DNA of 64,000 bases from F1-120-MAGs238 sp964484185 (GTDB lineage: Bacteria > Planctomycetota > Phycisphaerae > Phycisphaerales > UBA1924). The position numbers were made by a program, and so were the translations under genes. Shown in pieces: positions 9,217-19,700 of the stretch. Location of the stretch: the NCBI GenBank assembly GCA_964484185.1, contig CAZAEQ010000015.1, forward strand, positions 26,362 to 90,361, given 5' to 3'. Numbering within the stretch: position 1 is the first letter of the stretch; every line of letters starts with the position of its first letter. The notes under the pieces are model-generated. The model did not search any database, was not told where the DNA came from, and saw only the letters and a program-made list of their open reading frames with translations.

Positions 9217-12200
9217 ATGAAGCGTTTCGTTCAATTCGACACTGATTCCTACCTCGCACGTGCTGCGAAATTTAGCGCTGGAGCAGTTCTGACTGCGGCG
9301 TTGATGACCGCCGCGGGCTGCACATCGGAAACTCGGATTGTTCCCACTGAACCGGGAGTTTCTGACGGAACGAAATTTCGCAGCAAGCGAGTCGGGCTCT
9401 TTGATGAACTGATTGAACGACAGAAGACCCAGCCAGATCGTTCTGTTCGATCTGCTGAAACTGGTGAGAGCGAAATCTCCAGTCGCGCCAAGCCGCTCGC
9501 AGATCATGAGCGTGCGAAAGCAGATTTGTCGTTGGACGAAGTTCTGGCGACAATCTCGAAACCGGCGATTGAAGCACCAGCCGTCGGTCCGCAGATGGTG
9601 AGTGAATCAGATCGCAAAGATGCGATCGCGAAATACCTGAGCGGGCGTCAGAAACTTGCGGATGGAAAGTTCACAGATGCGCTCGACGATCTGTTTGCTT
9701 CAGCGAAGCTTGATCCGCTCGCTGCTGAGCCGCACCGTGCGCTTGCAGAGGCGAACATGGGGCTGGGCCGCACCACTGCCGCGTTGAAGGCATTTCACGA
9801 TGCTGCCGCACGCGGATCAAATGAGCCGAAGATTTTCTGGTTGCTTGGACGCGATGCGTTGAAGTCGGGAAATGCTGCAGAGGCGGCGGCATTGCTGAAC
9901 GTCGCGCGAAAGACGTTGAGCGAATCGCCCGGCACGGACAAAGCACTTTTTGAGTTGGTGCAGTGCGATCTTGGAGATGCGATTGGGGCGATGGGTCACT
10001 TGCGGGCGATGGTGGGTCTGCGTCAGAATGTGCTGTCACGGTTTCGCGACACGATTCCATCGCAGGCGCTGCGGAGTGAATTTGGAGAGCTTTACCGGCG
10101 CGAGGGCGAGCTGCACTTGAGCAATGGTGATGCACTATGGCGGCTGGGAGACTTCGATGCGGCGTCGCGCGAGTATTCGCTGGCGGAGGAAACCGGACTG
10201 GTGGACCCCGGGCTTACCATGTCGCGGTGGTTTGAAACGCTGCTCAAGCAGGGGCGGACTGCGGAGATTGCAGATCGGCTTTTGACAGAAGCTGCGGAAC
10301 ATCCGGAAAGACTTGATGCAACGCGGCTTGCGTTGCTGAAGTCGCTTGCGCAGTCAGAGGCCGGTAGCGGACTCCGGAGCGGCTTTGCGCAGCTTCATGG
10401 GGAAAGCAAGACGCCTTCGCTTTCGTTGATACTTGCCCGAGCATCGGCCGCTACTGCAGAGAATTCATCGGCGGCACGGGAAATACTCGCGGCGGAGCTG
10501 GGCAGATCTGATGCAGAGCCAGAGGCGCTTGCGGCATATTTGGCAACTTGGCCAGTGAACGCGGCTTCCGAGCGAGCGATTGGCACGATAGCACTGGTTA
10601 CGAAGCAGCCACACGAAGCAGCGCGGTACGCACAGGCTCTCGCGGCCGAAGGGCACGACCCTGCTGTTGTTGAAGCGGCCGTCAATGATGACACTTCCAT
10701 TGCAGCGAGATTGCTGAAGGCAGAACTCCTCGCGGCGTGGGGACGCTATTCCGACGCAACAACTTCGCTGGAAGGGCTGCAAGTTCCCGCTGATGCAAAC
10801 CTCAAGTTCGGTTGCCTGACAATCACTGGAGAGCTCGCAGCGCAGAGCGGTAACTGGCCACTCGCAGAGTCTTCCATTGAATCGCTGAATGCGCTTGGGA
10901 CAGCACAAGGAAAGCTGGCGGCTGCGGGGATTCAACGCGTCATGCAGCGATATTCCAGTGCGAGAGCGAATCTGGAAACAGTTGCTGGAAGCAAGCCGTC
11001 GAACGCGACTGAAGATGTTTCAAAGATGGACGCGTTGCTTCGCGGTGCAGAGCTCGCCGCTCGCGTTGGTGAAGGCGAGAGGGCCGTTGAGTTGCTCAGT
11101 CGTGCAGTCGCGGCCGATCCACATGATGAGCGGTCGTATTCAGGATTGATTGCCATTGCATCAGCTGCGAAGCCGGTGGACCAGCAGCGGATTGGGGCAA
11201 TTGTGCGAGAGATGCGGCAGAATTGTCCAACGAGCCGAGGGGCCAGGAGCTTGCGTTTTCAGCAGTTACTCGGCAGTGTGAACACTCAGGATGGTGCAGC
11301 GACTGTGCTTGGGGTTGTCAAGACTTCGCCGCAGGATGTGGGAATTCTGGAGCAGTTGTGCGGGTTTGCGGAGCGCAACTCGACAACGAATCCGACGCTG
11401 GCGAGCGGGGCAGAGTCTTCGCTCAGTCTGATTCTTGCGGAGCGGCCAGGATCTGTGGGAGTGCGGCGCGGATTGGCGCGAGTATTGGCGGCAAGGGGAA
11501 AGCACGAGCAGGCGATTGAGGTACTTGACAGAATGCCTGCGCAGATTGCCGATGTGCAGACGCTTCGACTGAAGGAAAAGATACTTAAAGAGAATCTGAA
11601 GAAAGATGCGGAGAGTTTGGCAGTTGAGACGCAGAGGATGACGCTGGTTCAGCCCGGCATTGATTCGGCGATTGAGACTGGCGATTGGCTGTGGCGAGCG
11701 AACAAGTTTGATGCAGCGGTATCGACAATAACTGCGGCGATTGCACCTGGTGCGGAGCTTGATATCGAGCAGCAAGCCAAACTCTTGTTCATGGCGAGCC
11801 GAGCGATGGCAACGCTGTCAAGATTGCCCGAGGAACCGCGACAAGGAAATTCAGATGAGGGGCGGCGTGCGCTTGCGTTGTTCGATGCGGTTGCACTGCA
11901 TGAGGGTAAGCTGCTTCCACAGCACCATCAGGCGCGATTGATTCTTCTGGGTGTGAACGCACCCACTGATTTTGCAAGGCTGCTGGCAGCAGCGAATGTG
12001 GCTGGCGAACAGCATCCATCGTTGAAATCGGCTTCGCTTCGATTGGTGGCGGATGCCGCGGGAACAGAGGTTCCGCGGCGTGGCGGCGAGTTTCTTCACT
12101 ATGTTGCGGCGAATACGAAAGATGTGCCGGCGCCAATTGTGACGCTGATTATTCGGCGAGCGATTGCGTTTGGGACGCTTGAGGATGTGACCAAGGCTAT

Positions 12201-12918
12201 GGATCTTGCTGAGGATCCGGCGCGGGTTGGGGCGGTGTTGGCGGATTTTGATGCATCACTTGAACCATCTGCGACGACGATTCAGCAGCAGGCAGAGCTG
12301 GCGTACATTGTCGCGAGCGGACTTACGGTTCAAGGTGATGAGGCGGGCGCGGAAGTGATGTATCGGAGAGCGCTGGCTCGCGATCCAAAGCATGGGCTTG
12401 CGAACAACGATCTTGGGTATGCGCTGCTTGAGAAGGGTGAACTTGAGAAAGCTGGTCCGCTGATTGAGGCAGCGGCAGCGGCGCTTGCGGATCGGTCGCA
12501 TGTAGTGGATTCACTTGGATGGCTTCGGTATAAACAGGGGAAGATGCGGGATACGGCGGCGACTGCGAGCGGCCCTGCTTCAGAGGGAGCGATTACGATT
12601 TTGCGGCGGGCACTGCAGATTGATAATGGCAATGAAGCGGCGATGCTTGATCACCTGGGCGATGCACTGTGGGCGGATGGACAACGGACGCAGGCGGTAA
12701 ATGCGTGGCAGCAGGCGGTTACATCGGCGGATTTGATGCTCAGGGAAATTCGGTCGATTTCAGCATCGCGTGAATCGATGGTTAAGGAATTGAAAGAGAT
12801 TTCGGCATCGGCGACGAAGAAGCTGACCGCGCATCGCAATAGAGTCGAGCCGGCGATAGCAATGTTCCCGGGGCGCAAAGAACCCGGAACGCCGATTGCA
12901 GCGCAGGAAGAAAAGTGA
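9217..12918 (+). CDS. Giant TPR-repeat lipoprotein
   Basis: The 1,233-residue product has a lipoprotein signal with lipobox 'LMTAAGC', so it is probably anchored in a membrane facing the periplasm. Alpha-helical tetratricopeptide-like repeats fill most of the chain; the clearest are near the start ('FTDALDDLFASAKLDPLAAE') and near the end ('AEVMYRRALARDPKHGLANN' and 'AVNAWQQAVTS'). TPR proteins assemble complexes; no enzyme domain is seen. It follows the M1 peptidase and precedes YebC in the same direction. Function unknown; a scaffold role in the envelope is an inference. Confidence 0.88.
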   Translation: MKRFVQFDTDSYLARAAKFSAGAVLTAALMTAAGCTSETRIVPTEPGVSDGTKFRSKRVGLFDELIERQKTQPDRSVRSAETGESEISSRAKPLADHERAKADLSLDEVLATISKPAIEAPAVGPQMVSESDRKDAIAKYLSGRQKLADGKFTDALDDLFASAKLDPLAAEPHRALAEANMGLGRTTAALKAFHDAAARGSNEPKIFWLLGRDALKSGNAAEAAALLNVARKTLSESPGTDKALFELVQCDLGDAIGAMGHLRAMVGLRQNVLSRFRDTIPSQALRSEFGELYRREGELHLSNGDALWRLGDFDAASREYSLAEETGLVDPGLTMSRWFETLLKQGRTAEIADRLLTEAAEHPERLDATRLALLKSLAQSEAGSGLRSGFAQLHGESKTPSLSLILARASAATAENSSAAREILAAELGRSDAEPEALAAYLATWPVNAASERAIGTIALVTKQPHEAARYAQALAAEGHDPAVVEAAVNDDTSIAARLLKAELLAAWGRYSDATTSLEGLQVPADANLKFGCLTITGELAAQSGNWPLAESSIESLNALGTAQGKLAAAGIQRVMQRYSSARANLETVAGSKPSNATEDVSKMDALLRGAELAARVGEGERAVELLSRAVAADPHDERSYSGLIAIASAAKPVDQQRIGAIVREMRQNCPTSRGARSLRFQQLLGSVNTQDGAATVLGVVKTSPQDVGILEQLCGFAERNSTTNPTLASGAESSLSLILAERPGSVGVRRGLARVLAARGKHEQAIEVLDRMPAQIADVQTLRLKEKILKENLKKDAESLAVETQRMTLVQPGIDSAIETGDWLWRANKFDAAVSTITAAIAPGAELDIEQQAKLLFMASRAMATLSRLPEEPRQGNSDEGRRALALFDAVALHEGKLLPQHHQARLILLGVNAPTDFARLLAAANVAGEQHPSLKSASLRLVADAAGTEVPRRGGEFLHYVAANTKDVPAPIVTLIIRRAIAFGTLEDVTKAMDLAEDPARVGAVLADFDASLEPSATTIQQQAELAYIVASGLTVQGDEAGAEVMYRRALARDPKHGLANNDLGYALLEKGELEKAGPLIEAAAAALADRSHVVDSLGWLRYKQGKMRDTAATASGPASEGAITILRRALQIDNGNEAAMLDHLGDALWADGQRTQAVNAWQQAVTSADLMLREIRSISASRESMVKELKEISASATKKLTAHRNRVEPAIAMFPGRKEPGTPIAAQEEK

Positions 12919-12969
12919 CGCTTTAGAGATTTGATGCGGAGTTGGCAACAACAGTGAGGGAACGAGATA

Positions 12970-13737
12970 GTGGCTAAGCACAATAAATGGAGCAAAATCA
13001 AGCGAAAGAAGGCAGTGACGGACAAGCGTCGCGGCGCTTCGTGGACGAAGATCATCCGCGCAATCATGGTGGCATCGCGCGAGTCGGGGCCGGATCCGAG
13101 TTCGAACGTGGGCCTTCGTTTTGCGATGGATGAGGCCAGATATGCGAATATTCCGCGTGACACGGTTGAGCGGGCGATCAAGAAAGGCAGCGGCGATCTT
13201 GAGTCGGCGGCGTATGAGACGATGCGCTACGAGGGGTATGCACCTGGTGGAGTGGCGGTGATTGTTGAGGCGTTGACTGATAATCGGGCCAGGACGATTG
13301 CCGATGTGAGGCTGGCGTTCAGCGATGTTGAAGGGAATGTGGGCGCTACCGGAACCGTCGCGTACATGTTCACGCAGAAGGGCGAAATTGTACTTGTCGG
13401 CGATGATGCGAAGAAGCCGCTGAATGGCGATCAATTACTTGAGGCCGCGCTCAATGCGGGCGCGGAAGATGTGGAAGAACCCGATGCGGCGGGTGAAGAT
13501 TGGACTATTTACACCGAGCCGACGCAGTTTGAGGCTGTGAAGAAATCTCTCGAGCAGGCGGGGTATGTGATTCGGGAAGCCAAGTTCGTGATGATTCCGG
13601 CGAATCGAGTCGAAGTCCGCGGCGAGCACGCAAAAGCGGTTGTGGAACTTGTCGATGCGCTGGAAGAACTGGATGATGTTCAGAAAGTCTTCACCAACGC
13701 CGACATTCCGGACGATGAAATGAGCAAGCTGGCGTAG
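12970..13737 (+). CDS. YebC/TACO1-family regulatory protein
   Basis: A conserved cytoplasmic protein; family members act as DNA-binding regulators or help ribosomes translate proline-rich stretches. The start 'MAKHNKWSKIKRKKAV' matches the canonical MAGHSKWxxIKxxK opening, and 'YEGYAPGGVAVIVEALTDN' is the family signature. The length (255 residues) is normal. It uses a GTG start with a GAGG about 10 bases upstream. The FmdB-like gene follows after 16 bases and probably shares the transcript. Which of the two biochemical roles applies cannot be read from sequence. Confidence 0.95.
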   Translation: MAKHNKWSKIKRKKAVTDKRRGASWTKIIRAIMVASRESGPDPSSNVGLRFAMDEARYANIPRDTVERAIKKGSGDLESAAYETMRYEGYAPGGVAVIVEALTDNRARTIADVRLAFSDVEGNVGATGTVAYMFTQKGEIVLVGDDAKKPLNGDQLLEAALNAGAEDVEEPDAAGEDWTIYTEPTQFEAVKKSLEQAGYVIREAKFVMIPANRVEVRGEHAKAVVELVDALEELDDVQKVFTNADIPDDEMSKLA

Positions 13738-13753
13738 GCCTGGGAGGATTGAA

Positions 13754-14002
13754 ATGCCGATTTATGAATACATATGTGAAGAGCCGGGGAAAAAACCAGT
13801 GACGATTGAATTGCTCCGCAGCTTTGCGGATGCAGACAGCCCGGTGCAGGACCCTGAGGGGAAAGGCCGCACATTCAGGCGGGTCTTGAGCACATTTGCA
13901 ACTGGCGGGACCGGAGCAGGGCAAACCAGCAGCGCTCCAGCTGGCCACGTGCACAGCGGTGGATGCGGGTGCGGGAAACGACGCGGCTCCTGCGGAATGT
14001 GA
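13754..14002 (+). CDS. Divergent FmdB-like small protein lacking the usual zinc-ribbon pairs
   Basis: An 82-residue protein that opens 'MPIYEYICEE', the hallmark of the FmdB/regulatory zinc-ribbon family. The two CxxC knuckles normally found in the first 45 residues are not present; only one Cys remains there. Instead a Gly/Cys/His-rich tail ('HVHSGGCGCGKRRGSCGM') holds four cysteines. Metal binding may therefore have moved to the tail (inference). A strong GGAGG lies 6 bases before the ATG. It follows the YebC gene closely. Confidence 0.78.
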   Translation: MPIYEYICEEPGKKPVTIELLRSFADADSPVQDPEGKGRTFRRVLSTFATGGTGAGQTSSAPAGHVHSGGCGCGKRRGSCGM

Positions 14003-14008
14003 CTATGA

Positions 14009-14980
14009 CTAGTAGTTTGGTGTCGGGGCGCGGTAGTCGTCCCAGTCGATGGTCTTGAACCAGTCGATAGTCTTCTTAAGGCCGACACGAAGCGGAACGG
14101 TTGGTTCCCAGCCGAGCTTGGCGCGGGCGAGTGATATGTCGGGCTGACGCCGTGATGGATCGTCGCTGGGCATTGCCTTATAGACGATTTCTGATTTTGA
14201 ACCAGTGAGTTCAATCGTCAGTTCGGCGAGCTGGCGAATCGTGAACTCATCTGGATTTCCAAGGTTCAGCGGCCCGATGCAGTCATCTGGAGCGTTCATC
14301 ATGCGGATCATGCCATCAACCAGATCATCTCTGTAGCAGAAGCTGCGAGTCTGTTCGCCCTTTCCGTAGAGTGTAATCGGTTCGCCTTTCATTGCCTGGC
14401 GAATGAAATTCGAAACTACACGGCCGTCATACGGGTGCATGCGCGGGCCATAGGTGTTGAAAATTCGAACGAGGCGGATGTTGACACGATTCATCCGGTG
14501 ATAGTCGAAGAACAGTGTTTCTGCGGCACGCTTTCCTTCGTCGTAACACGCGCGGAAGCCGATCGGGTTCACGTTGCCAAGATAGTCCTCGCGTTGCGGG
14601 TGGATCTTGGGGTCGCCGTACACCTCGCTGGTTGATGCCTGCAGGATCTTGGCTCGGCAACGCTTCGCCATGCCGAGCATGTGGATTGCCCCCATCACTG
14701 AAGTTTTCATCGTCTTGATGGGGTTGTACTGATAATGACCCGGCGCGGCGGGGCAGGCGAGATTGTAAATCTGGTCTACTTCGAGGAAAATGTTCTCAGT
14801 CACATCGTGACGGATGAGTTCAAAGTTGGGTTTGCCCAGAAGGTGTCGAACGTTGAGCTTCTGGCTGGTGAAAAAGTTGTCGAGGCAGATCACATCGTGG
14901 CCCTGCTGCACGAGAAGCTCGCATAGATGCGAACCAAGAAAGCCAGCGCCGCCAGTCACGAGTATTCGACGAGTAATCAA
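14009..14980 (-). CDS. UDP-glucuronate decarboxylase-like SDR (UXS family)
   Basis: Predicted to convert UDP-glucuronate to UDP-xylose with bound NAD. The extended short-chain dehydrogenase fold is clear: 'GGAGFLGSHLCELL' binds NAD; the active site holds 'STSEVYGDP' and the Y-x3-K in 'ACYDEGKRAAE'; 'RIFNTYGPRMHPYDGRVVSN' is a strong UXS-family signature. The length (323) is normal for bacterial UXS. It lies 39 bases after the HldD-like gene on the same strand, consistent with a small nucleotide-sugar unit for surface polysaccharide. A close 4,6-dehydratase-like activity is the main alternative. Confidence 0.88.
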   Translation of the reverse strand: MITRRILVTGGAGFLGSHLCELLVQQGHDVICLDNFFTSQKLNVRHLLGKPNFELIRHDVTENIFLEVDQIYNLACPAAPGHYQYNPIKTMKTSVMGAIHMLGMAKRCRAKILQASTSEVYGDPKIHPQREDYLGNVNPIGFRACYDEGKRAAETLFFDYHRMNRVNIRLVRIFNTYGPRMHPYDGRVVSNFIRQAMKGEPITLYGKGEQTRSFCYRDDLVDGMIRMMNAPDDCIGPLNLGNPDEFTIRQLAELTIELTGSKSEIVYKAMPSDDPSRRQPDISLARAKLGWEPTVPLRVGLKKTIDWFKTIDWDDYRAPTPNY

Positions 14981-15019
14981 TGGTCAGTTCTCCACTTCAA
15001 TCATCTGGAAATCAGGCGT

Positions 15020-16063
15020 CTAAAGCCTGCGGTCCTTCACAAGCATATGGGCGTATGCTGCGATCGCGTCAGCAGGCTTCCATGCGGGCAGCCAGCCAAG
15101 TCCTTCCTTGTTACCCGAAAGGTCTGCACAGGTGTAATCCTGATAGAACTCGCGAATCGAGGCAGGCATTTCAAAGTACTCTGCGTTGAGGTTCTTAAGT
15201 TCGGGCACAAGTCGGATCGCCGCGACAATGTCATTGAAACTGGTGGCAATGCCAGAGCCGACGTTGTACACGCCTGAGCGAGGGGTGGTTGTTTCAGTTC
15301 CCGCGCCAATTCCAGCTGCAGCAAGAGTTGCGTTTACGACGTCGTCGACATAAACCTGGTCGCGAGCCTGGCTTCCATCGGCAAACAGCCGAGGAGTTTT
15401 GCCCTCAATGGCCTGACGGACGAGTTGGCGGACCATGGAAGCCATCTTGCCTTTGTAGCTTTCGCCGGGTCCAAACACGTTGAAATACCGAAGGCCGACA
15501 ATTGACGATGTACCAGTGCCGGCTGCAGTCAGTTTGTGGTGCACTCCTTCCATCAACCATTTACTGAAGCCATAAATGTTGTTTGGGCGGCCAGCGGAGG
15601 AGATTGGAAACGCCTTGCGCTGCTGTGTCTCTGGCGGCGTTCCGTATGTTGCTGCACTTGATGCGTACGCAAGCGGGATATGTGCATGCAGACAGGCCGC
15701 GGCGAGCGGTTCAAAGCCGTGGGTGTTGACTGCGAGCATCCGCGACTGGTCCATGACAGTGGTATCAGTGATCGCGGCAAGATGAAACACAGCTTTGGTG
15801 GACTTGGCCAGTAACTCGCTGAACTTTAAAGTGGTGTAGCAGGAACCGAGGCACTCACCTTGAAATGGCGGCACGCAGGCTCGGTCGCATGCGGAAATGA
15901 CATTTGCGAAATTGCCTGAAGAAAAATCATCGATGATTGTTATGCGACTGCCGGGCCGCCGTTTCAGCAACTGCGCAACTAGGTTCGACCCGACAAAGCC
16001 ACATCCACCAGTCACAATGTAATGAGCTTCAGTTGCCACGCCTGCTCCGCTATTGATTGCCAT
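15020..16063 (-). CDS. ADP-glyceromanno-heptose 6-epimerase-like protein
   Basis: An extended SDR resembling HldD/RfaD, which converts ADP-D-glycero- to ADP-L-glycero-manno-heptose for lipopolysaccharide core. Signs are 'VTGGCGFVGSNLV' (NAD site), 'LAYASSAATYG', the Y-x3-K in 'NIYGFSK', and 'GLRYFNVFGP' followed by GESYKGKMAS. The first 14 bases overlap the end of the LysM gene, suggesting coupled translation. The residues that define heptose preference cannot be checked here, so another NDP-sugar epimerase is possible. Confidence 0.82.
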   Translation of the reverse strand: MAINSGAGVATEAHYIVTGGCGFVGSNLVAQLLKRRPGSRITIIDDFSSGNFANVISACDRACVPPFQGECLGSCYTTLKFSELLAKSTKAVFHLAAITDTTVMDQSRMLAVNTHGFEPLAAACLHAHIPLAYASSAATYGTPPETQQRKAFPISSAGRPNNIYGFSKWLMEGVHHKLTAAGTGTSSIVGLRYFNVFGPGESYKGKMASMVRQLVRQAIEGKTPRLFADGSQARDQVYVDDVVNATLAAAGIGAGTETTTPRSGVYNVGSGIATSFNDIVAAIRLVPELKNLNAEYFEMPASIREFYQDYTCADLSGNKEGLGWLPAWKPADAIAAYAHMLVKDRRL

Positions 16064-16679
16064 CGGTCGGCTTTGGAGGAATTCGCAATACTTGTCCGAT
16101 TTTCAGTGCATCTTTGCTTGCCAATATGGACTTGTTCTCCGCAAATATCAGATCAGCGTGCTTGATAGTTCCATAGAAACGTTTGGAGATTGAAGTCAAC
16201 GAGTCATTTTTCTCAACGGTGTATTCGGTGAAGGCCCCCACTACAGCTGCTGGGGTTGGGTGCAAGAGATTGGGGATTCCCTGGACGTTTTTGGGATCAC
16301 GCGGAATTCGAATGGTCCGCCCAAGTTTCAGACGCGTGGGGTCCATCATCGGGTTTGCCTGCGCGATCGCATCGGCGTACCCAACATCTTTGAAGTGTTT
16401 TGCCGAGATAGATGCCAGCGTATCTCCGGGGAGAATGACATAGGCCATGAACTCGGGCGGAATGACAGCAGGTTCCTCGGGAATCGCCGGCGGTCCCATT
16501 GGTGAAGCGATGCCGGTGGCCCCTTCTGCTTTCAGACTATCTGCGGGAGGGTCGACCTGTTCCGGTACCATTGCGAAACTGATCTTGGGTTCAGTCGGCC
16601 CCCAAGCCCAGTACGTCACCACCCACACCGCTGCCAGGAGTGCGAATCCTCCAACGAGTCGCGCGGATTGTGTCTGCAT
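16050..16679 (-). CDS. Membrane-anchored double-LysM protein
   Basis: A short cytoplasmic start, one membrane helix (VGGFALLAAVWVVTYWAW), a Pro-rich linker, then two LysM-type repeats: 'YVILPGDTLASISAKHF' ... 'IRIPRDP' and 'YTVEKNDSLTSISKRFYG' ... 'LRIPPKP'. LysM units bind peptidoglycan or related glycans. The ATG at 16679 has GGGAG 6 bases upstream; an in-frame ATG at 16703 is less well placed. It lies between secDF and the HldD-like gene in one run of minus-strand genes. Confidence 0.87.
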   Translation of the reverse strand: MQTQSARLVGGFALLAAVWVVTYWAWGPTEPKISFAMVPEQVDPPADSLKAEGATGIASPMGPPAIPEEPAVIPPEFMAYVILPGDTLASISAKHFKDVGYADAIAQANPMMDPTRLKLGRTIRIPRDPKNVQGIPNLLHPTPAAVVGAFTEYTVEKNDSLTSISKRFYGTIKHADLIFAENKSILASKDALKIGQVLRIPPKPTDGNQ

Positions 16680-16705
16680 GATGGACTCCCCACCCCTGAG
16701 CAACT

Positions 16706-19700
16706 TTATGAAGTTGCTGAGGGCACAATACCAGGTTCCAACGAAGCTTCTGTTTCCTTGCTGCCTTTGCGAGACCAGACGATCGGCGCGGCGACTGCAA
16801 TCGAGGAATAGGTACCGATGCCGATACCAACTGTCAGTGCGAACGCGAACGGCCGCACACCTTCGCCGCCAAAGATGTAAAGAATCACGCAGGACAGAAG
16901 TGTGAGCCCTGAAGTGATCACGGTACGGCTGATCGTTTGATTGATCGCAGAGTTGATGATGTCAGCTGAAGCGTGTACGAGCTTTCCCTTGGTTTCGCGG
17001 ATTCGATCCATGATGATGATGGTATCGTTGAGCGAGAAACCCGCAACCGTGAGCATGGCCGCGACCATGTTCAAGTCGATCTTAAACGGCATGAGCAGGA
17101 GCGACCTTGCAATTGGCTGGCCCCAGCTGTGTTCAAAGAGAATTTCGCAGACGGCGACCGCACCGATGACGGTGAGAATGTCGTGAACAAGTGCGATGAT
17201 TGCCGCGAAAGAATACCTGAATCCCTTGAATCGAATCCAGATGTAGATGCCGATCAGAAGGAAGCTCAGACCGGTCGCTGCAACAGCCTGGGCCTTGAAT
17301 GTTTCGGCGATTGCGGGACTGAAATTCTGGATGCTCGCCGAGGTGCCCGCCACAGTCAGCGCATCGCGTGTCAATGCCCATTCGCGCCTTGCCACACGGT
17401 CGTTCCATCGGTCTTCATCGGTGTAGACCGTTGAATCTTCATCTCGAACAACAATGACAGCGGAGCGAACCAGCCCAGCATTTTCATCGAGCACAACCAC
17501 TTCACGTGTCCGTCCCAGGGTATCTGCATACTCCGGACGGGACCTGGCCTTATCGAGCCGTGCTTTCAGCACAGTTAACTCAACGGGCGGATCAATCGCA
17601 TCAAGAACGATCGCGACGCCGCCATCATATTTAGCAACTGGATCTTTGTACTGTGTGCGTCCAACAACCTCACCCAGAGTCGCTTGATTGATTGGATATA
17701 CCGGGGCCTTCGCCCAGTCACGCTCTGTGCTTTGATCAAACTTCAGCGCCTGCTGCTGCTCAATGTAACCCGACAGTGCTTTCGAGACAACCTGCTCCAC
17801 CGCTGCTTGGTTTGTCGCAACGGTTTTGATCAAGAACCAGCTTGAGCGAACGCCACCAGCTTCGGGGTTGATCGGCGTGACATCGATCGCCTGCATCTGA
17901 AGCGAAGTCTTGGTGTCCTCGAGCTTACTTGCCTCAGCCTTTACCCGGTCTTCAACTTCGGCACGTTCGAGTGTCAGCGGCTTTCCATCAGAGCCACGCT
18001 TAAACTGCACTTCGACCTGCGTGCCGCCAAGGAACTCGATGTGCAGCATCTTTTCGCCACGTGTGGCGGCGGCGTAGAGGCCCATGGATACATAGATAAA
18101 TGAAACTGTGAAGAAGACATACCGCAACTTCAACCAGTTGATGTGCGGAGTCAGCAATCGCTGAATGGCCGGTACAGCCATTGGCAACATGGTTACGCGA
18201 CGCCATCCCAGCTTGAACACCAGGACATCAAAGAAGAATCTTGTGATGACAAGCGCTGAGAACAAGGTGCCGATCACACCAATTCCCATGGTGATGGCAA
18301 AGCCGCGGATTTCGGGAGTTCCGATATAGCCGAGCACGATACACACAATCAAGTTTGCAACGTTACCGTCAACGATCGAAGAGAGCGCCTTGTGGAAACC
18401 AAGTCGAACAGCAGTTCGAATATCCTGCCCATTTCGAAGCTCTTCACGAATTCGTTCATAAATCAGAACGTTCGCATCGACTGCCGTGCCGAAAGTCAGA
18501 ATCAAACCAGCAATACCAGGCATCGTAAACGATGCTTGAGCAAGTGCCATTGCGCCGACGATGATCAAAGCATTGCAAAGCAGTGCAACCACTGAGATGA
18601 CGCCGCAGCCAAAGTAGTAGACCATCATGAACCCGCCGACGACGACGAGAGCGATGATGCCGGCCTTGAGGCCTTTATCCAGATTGTCCTGGCCAAGCTG
18701 CGGACCAACCTGCTGTGTAGAAAGAGGTTCGGGCGAAAGCTTGGCCTGCAGTGAACCAGCGTTCAGAACGCGGACGATGTAATCTACTTCGGACTGTTCA
18801 AAGCTGCCGGTGATTCGGCCGGACCGGGAAATTGCAGATTGAAGGGTCGGCGCGGTGTAAATCTCATCGTCGAGCATGACCGCCATCTTGCTCTTGATCT
18901 TGGAAGGTTCAAGCGTCAAGTTGCCCAGCAAAGCGCCGCCGCGAGGGTTCATTTCAAACGCGATTGCGGGTTTATTCAATTCGTCAACAGTCTGTCTCGC
19001 TGCCGCGACTGCCCAGTCACCTTCGGCAGGCGTAAGCCTCAATCGCGGGATATCCCAGGCGAGCATGTAGTACTCGCCGTCAAAGGGCTCTACCACGTAG
19101 CCGCGATTTGCGAAGTATTGAGCCGGGAACGATTCGATCGCCTTGAGCCCCGATACGTTCTCATACCAGCTCTCGAGCTTATTGAGTTTGTACCATCTGG
19201 CATCTGTCGACTTTACATTCTTGGGCCCACGGGCCCGAAGCTGTTCGCGCAGATCGGCCTCGTTGGGATGAGAATTGGCAGATCCTTCGCTCTGCGGATC
19301 AACGGTGATTCGGAACGTAAGCACGCCCGCACCCTTGAGCAGCTTTACGAGATCTTGTGGATCATCCAGGGTGGTCCGTTCGGCCATAAACGCGTCATGG
19401 ACGCTGATCACCCGGTCGATCTGTGCCTTTGCATCCGGATGGGTTGCGAGCAGACGTTCAAGCCCTTGCTTTTGCGGACTTGGAATGACCACTCGCGCCT
19501 TGGTCGGATCTTTCGCTTCTGGGTCATCAAGCACACGGTCCTTGTCACTGAGCGACAAGACGCGTCGAACATCTTCGGCCGTCACAATGCTCTTAAAGTA
19601 CTCTGCCCGTTTGAGATCAAATGCTTCGCCCGCTGCGCCAGCAGCGTTCACGAGCATATCGCGTTCTGCTCCAGTCGCGGTCGTTGCATCGGCGAGCGCC

